DNA from: Mycobacterium sp. AZCC_0083
GTDB lineage: Bacteria > Actinomycetota > Actinomycetes > Mycobacteriales > Mycobacteriaceae
Length of the DNA stretch: 64,000 bases
NCBI RefSeq assembly: GCF_014202335.1
Contig: NZ_JACHGP010000011.1
Location: 227,179 to 291,178 of the forward strand
Direction of reading: 5' to 3'
Each line of letters begins with the position of its first letter. The stretch's first letter is position 1. Positions 62,615 through 64,000 of this stretch are shown piece by piece. Below the pieces are notes generated by a model. The model was not told the origin of the DNA. It saw only the letters and a list, made by a program, of their open reading frames with translations, and searched no databases. A program made the translations under genes and the position numbers.

Positions 62615-63697
62615 ATGACGAATCAGCATGAGCTGCGTCTAGAAGTCGGCACCGAAGTCCCGTGGGTATTGTCCGGGCCTGGCGCCGACAGGTACCTGTT
62701 GGTCAACGAATACCTCGGCTATCTCGCCGATCGGAACTATTCACCCCGAACCCTGCGTGCCTACGGTTACGACCTGCTCGCATTCTGCCGTTGGCTCGAC
62801 ACCGTCGACCTCGACCTAGCGTCGGTAACCACCGACACCGTGCTCGACTTCATGCGATATTGCCGCCAGACACCAATCGCGGGGCGACCGGCCAATGTGG
62901 TGTCGATGACGGGCAAGCGGCTCGACCGTTACGCTTCGACGACCATCAATCACCGTCTCGCTGCCCTGACGGGTCTGTTCACCTTCCGCACGCTATCTGA
63001 ACCCGAGCTGCGCAATCCGATCCCCACGGGACGCGAGGCCCGCCGAGTCAGCGCCGAAGAACGCAACGGACTACTCGGACACCTGGTCCGGCCGCAACGA
63101 CGATCAGCCCTACGCCTGCGCGAACCGCGCCGGCTGCCCAGGGCACTGAATCGCCGCGAAACCGCCGATCTGTTGTCGAGCCTACGAACATGGCGGGACC
63201 GATCCCTGGCAGGTCTGATGTTGTTGTCCGGGTTGCGATCCGGGGAACTACTCACTCTGAACGTCACCGACGTCGACATCGGTGCACGGTGGATTCGCGT
63301 GATGGGCAAAGGCGCCAAGGAACGCCGCGTTCCCCTCGATGTCGAGGTCGCGGGTCTGATCCAAACCTATCTGCTCACCGAGAGAGCCGAGTCGACGAGC
63401 ACCCGATTGTTCCTCGTCGCCAAAGGACCGAACAGGGGCCAGCCGTTGACCGCGGCAGGGCTGCGCACCATCTTCCGATACCACCGCCTCAAATCAGGGG
63501 TGCTGGGGGGTCACCCGCACGCCCTGCGCCACACCTTCGGTACCGCGATGGCCGAGGCCGGGGTGGATCTGGCGGTGATGCAGGCACTACTCGGGCACGC
63601 CCACGTCGACACCACAGCCCGCTACATCCATTTGGCGCCAACATATGTCAAGGCGGAATTCGATGCTGCCCGCACACGATTACGCGCCCGCACCTGA
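62615..63697 (+). CDS. Tyrosine recombinase/integrase
   Basis: 360 residues. SAM-like core-binding domain (YLADRNYSPRTLRAYGYDL) and a catalytic domain with the R-K-H-R-H-Y set: SGLRSGELL, GKGAKERRVPL, HPHALRHTFGT, LLGHAHVDTTARYIHL. The next gene begins 35 bases before its stop, which is the arrangement of two- or three-recombinase mobile elements. Ribosome site weak. Confidence 0.88.
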   Translation: MTNQHELRLEVGTEVPWVLSGPGADRYLLVNEYLGYLADRNYSPRTLRAYGYDLLAFCRWLDTVDLDLASVTTDTVLDFMRYCRQTPIAGRPANVVSMTGKRLDRYASTTINHRLAALTGLFTFRTLSEPELRNPIPTGREARRVSAEERNGLLGHLVRPQRRSALRLREPRRLPRALNRRETADLLSSLRTWRDRSLAGLMLLSGLRSGELLTLNVTDVDIGARWIRVMGKGAKERRVPLDVEVAGLIQTYLLTERAESTSTRLFLVAKGPNRGQPLTAAGLRTIFRYHRLKSGVLGGHPHALRHTFGTAMAEAGVDLAVMQALLGHAHVDTTARYIHLAPTYVKAEFDAARTRLRART

Positions 63698-64000
63698 GAC
63701 GCCGGCGGACATTTATGCCGCCTACCTGGTGCACCTGCAACGACGGGACCGCGGCAACACCGCCTACACTCAAGCCGCCAGGTCGTTTTTGCGGCGCTGG
63801 CCTCAGGTCCAAACGTGGGCGGATATCCCACTGGACAAGCAGTTGGCGGCGAACTGCTCGACGCGGCCGTTCGTCACCTTCTTGATGGTCAGCAGACGGC
63901 TACGACCGGGCTATGACTACCTCGTATGCCGCAAACTCTGCAGCCTGTGGCACGAACTGACCGACAGTTGCCTGCAACCCGATCTCGATCAGTTCATGAC
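63663..64000 (+). CDS. Second gene of the recombinase element (partial)
   Basis: The frame opens with an ATG inside the end of the recombinase gene and runs off the window. The first 112 residues (ETPADIYAAYLVHLQRRD, AARSFLRRWPQVQTW, VCRKLCSLWHELTDS) resemble the N-terminal arm of a partner recombinase. No catalytic part is present in the window. Confidence 0.7.
   Translation, partial: MLPAHDYAPAPETPADIYAAYLVHLQRRDRGNTAYTQAARSFLRRWPQVQTWADIPLDKQLAANCSTRPFVTFLMVSRRLRPGYDYLVCRKLCSLWHELTDSCLQPDLDQFM

Larger units (their letters stand above)
62615..64000 (+). mobile_element. Left part of a multi-recombinase mobile element
   Basis: A tyrosine recombinase gene followed by an overlapping second gene and open at the window end. 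Elements with two or three recombinases in a row transpose without a classical transposase. The ends are not visible, so the true left boundary is unknown. Confidence 0.6.

Overview
The window reads as chromosome of a fast-growing mycobacterium (Mycolicibacterium-like). It is GC-rich, with many GTG starts and genes coupled by ATGA/GTGA overlaps. It carries families typical of Mycobacteriaceae: a WS/DGAT acyltransferase, a group II truncated haemoglobin, a mycothiol-type DsbA protein, a 1,620-residue NAD-glutamate dehydrogenase, DUF2510, and a WXG100-like secreted protein. The genus call is inference; no rRNA gene is present.

0-9.3 kb, sugar catabolism. After a truncated tautomerase gene and an SDR gene, an L-rhamnose operon runs rightward: rhamnose isomerase, fused rhamnulose-1-phosphate aldolase/dehydrogenase, rhamnulokinase, FMN-dependent lactate dehydrogenase and a LacI-type regulator. 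A perfect 16-bp palindrome just after a plausible promoter is the likely operator. A second SDR and a decayed SorC regulator converge on it.

9.7-20.4 kb, accessory metabolism: a secreted clan GH-A hydrolase, a chimeric hydrolase pseudogene, and a tightly coupled leftward operon (DeoR regulator, glycerol-kinase-like FGGY kinase, GlpA-like dehydrogenase with a BFD domain, second FAD oxidoreductase). Divergent MFS and NCS1 transporters follow. The kinase lacks one of the four glycerol-binding residues, so its substrate may not be glycerol.

20.4-26.6 kb, small secreted proteins (one Gly/Pro collagen-like, one broken by two frameshifts), a DUF2510-exonuclease-BRCT-zinc-ribbon fusion with a coupled hypothetical gene, tRNA-Arg(TCT) and a HAD hydrolase.

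26.7-62.1 kb, a conserved backbone. From memory its order follows M. tuberculosis Rv2484c to Rv2464c: acyltransferase, plsC-like, plsB, SSB paralogue, EttA-like ABC-F, glutamate dehydrogenase, thioesterase, alpha-glucosidase, glbO, HNH, ctaJ-like, DUF5130-like, pepN, DsbA-like, rpiB and nei. Two accessory blocks break it. One (48.3-53.2 kb) holds a WXG100-like large protein followed by two duplicated lipoproteins and an HNH gene. The other (56.7-60.8 kb) holds a ThrE exporter and a permease/cytosine deaminase/2OG-oxygenase operon.

62.4-64 kb: a tyrosine recombinase and the start of a second overlapping gene mark the left edge of a mobile element that continues past the window.
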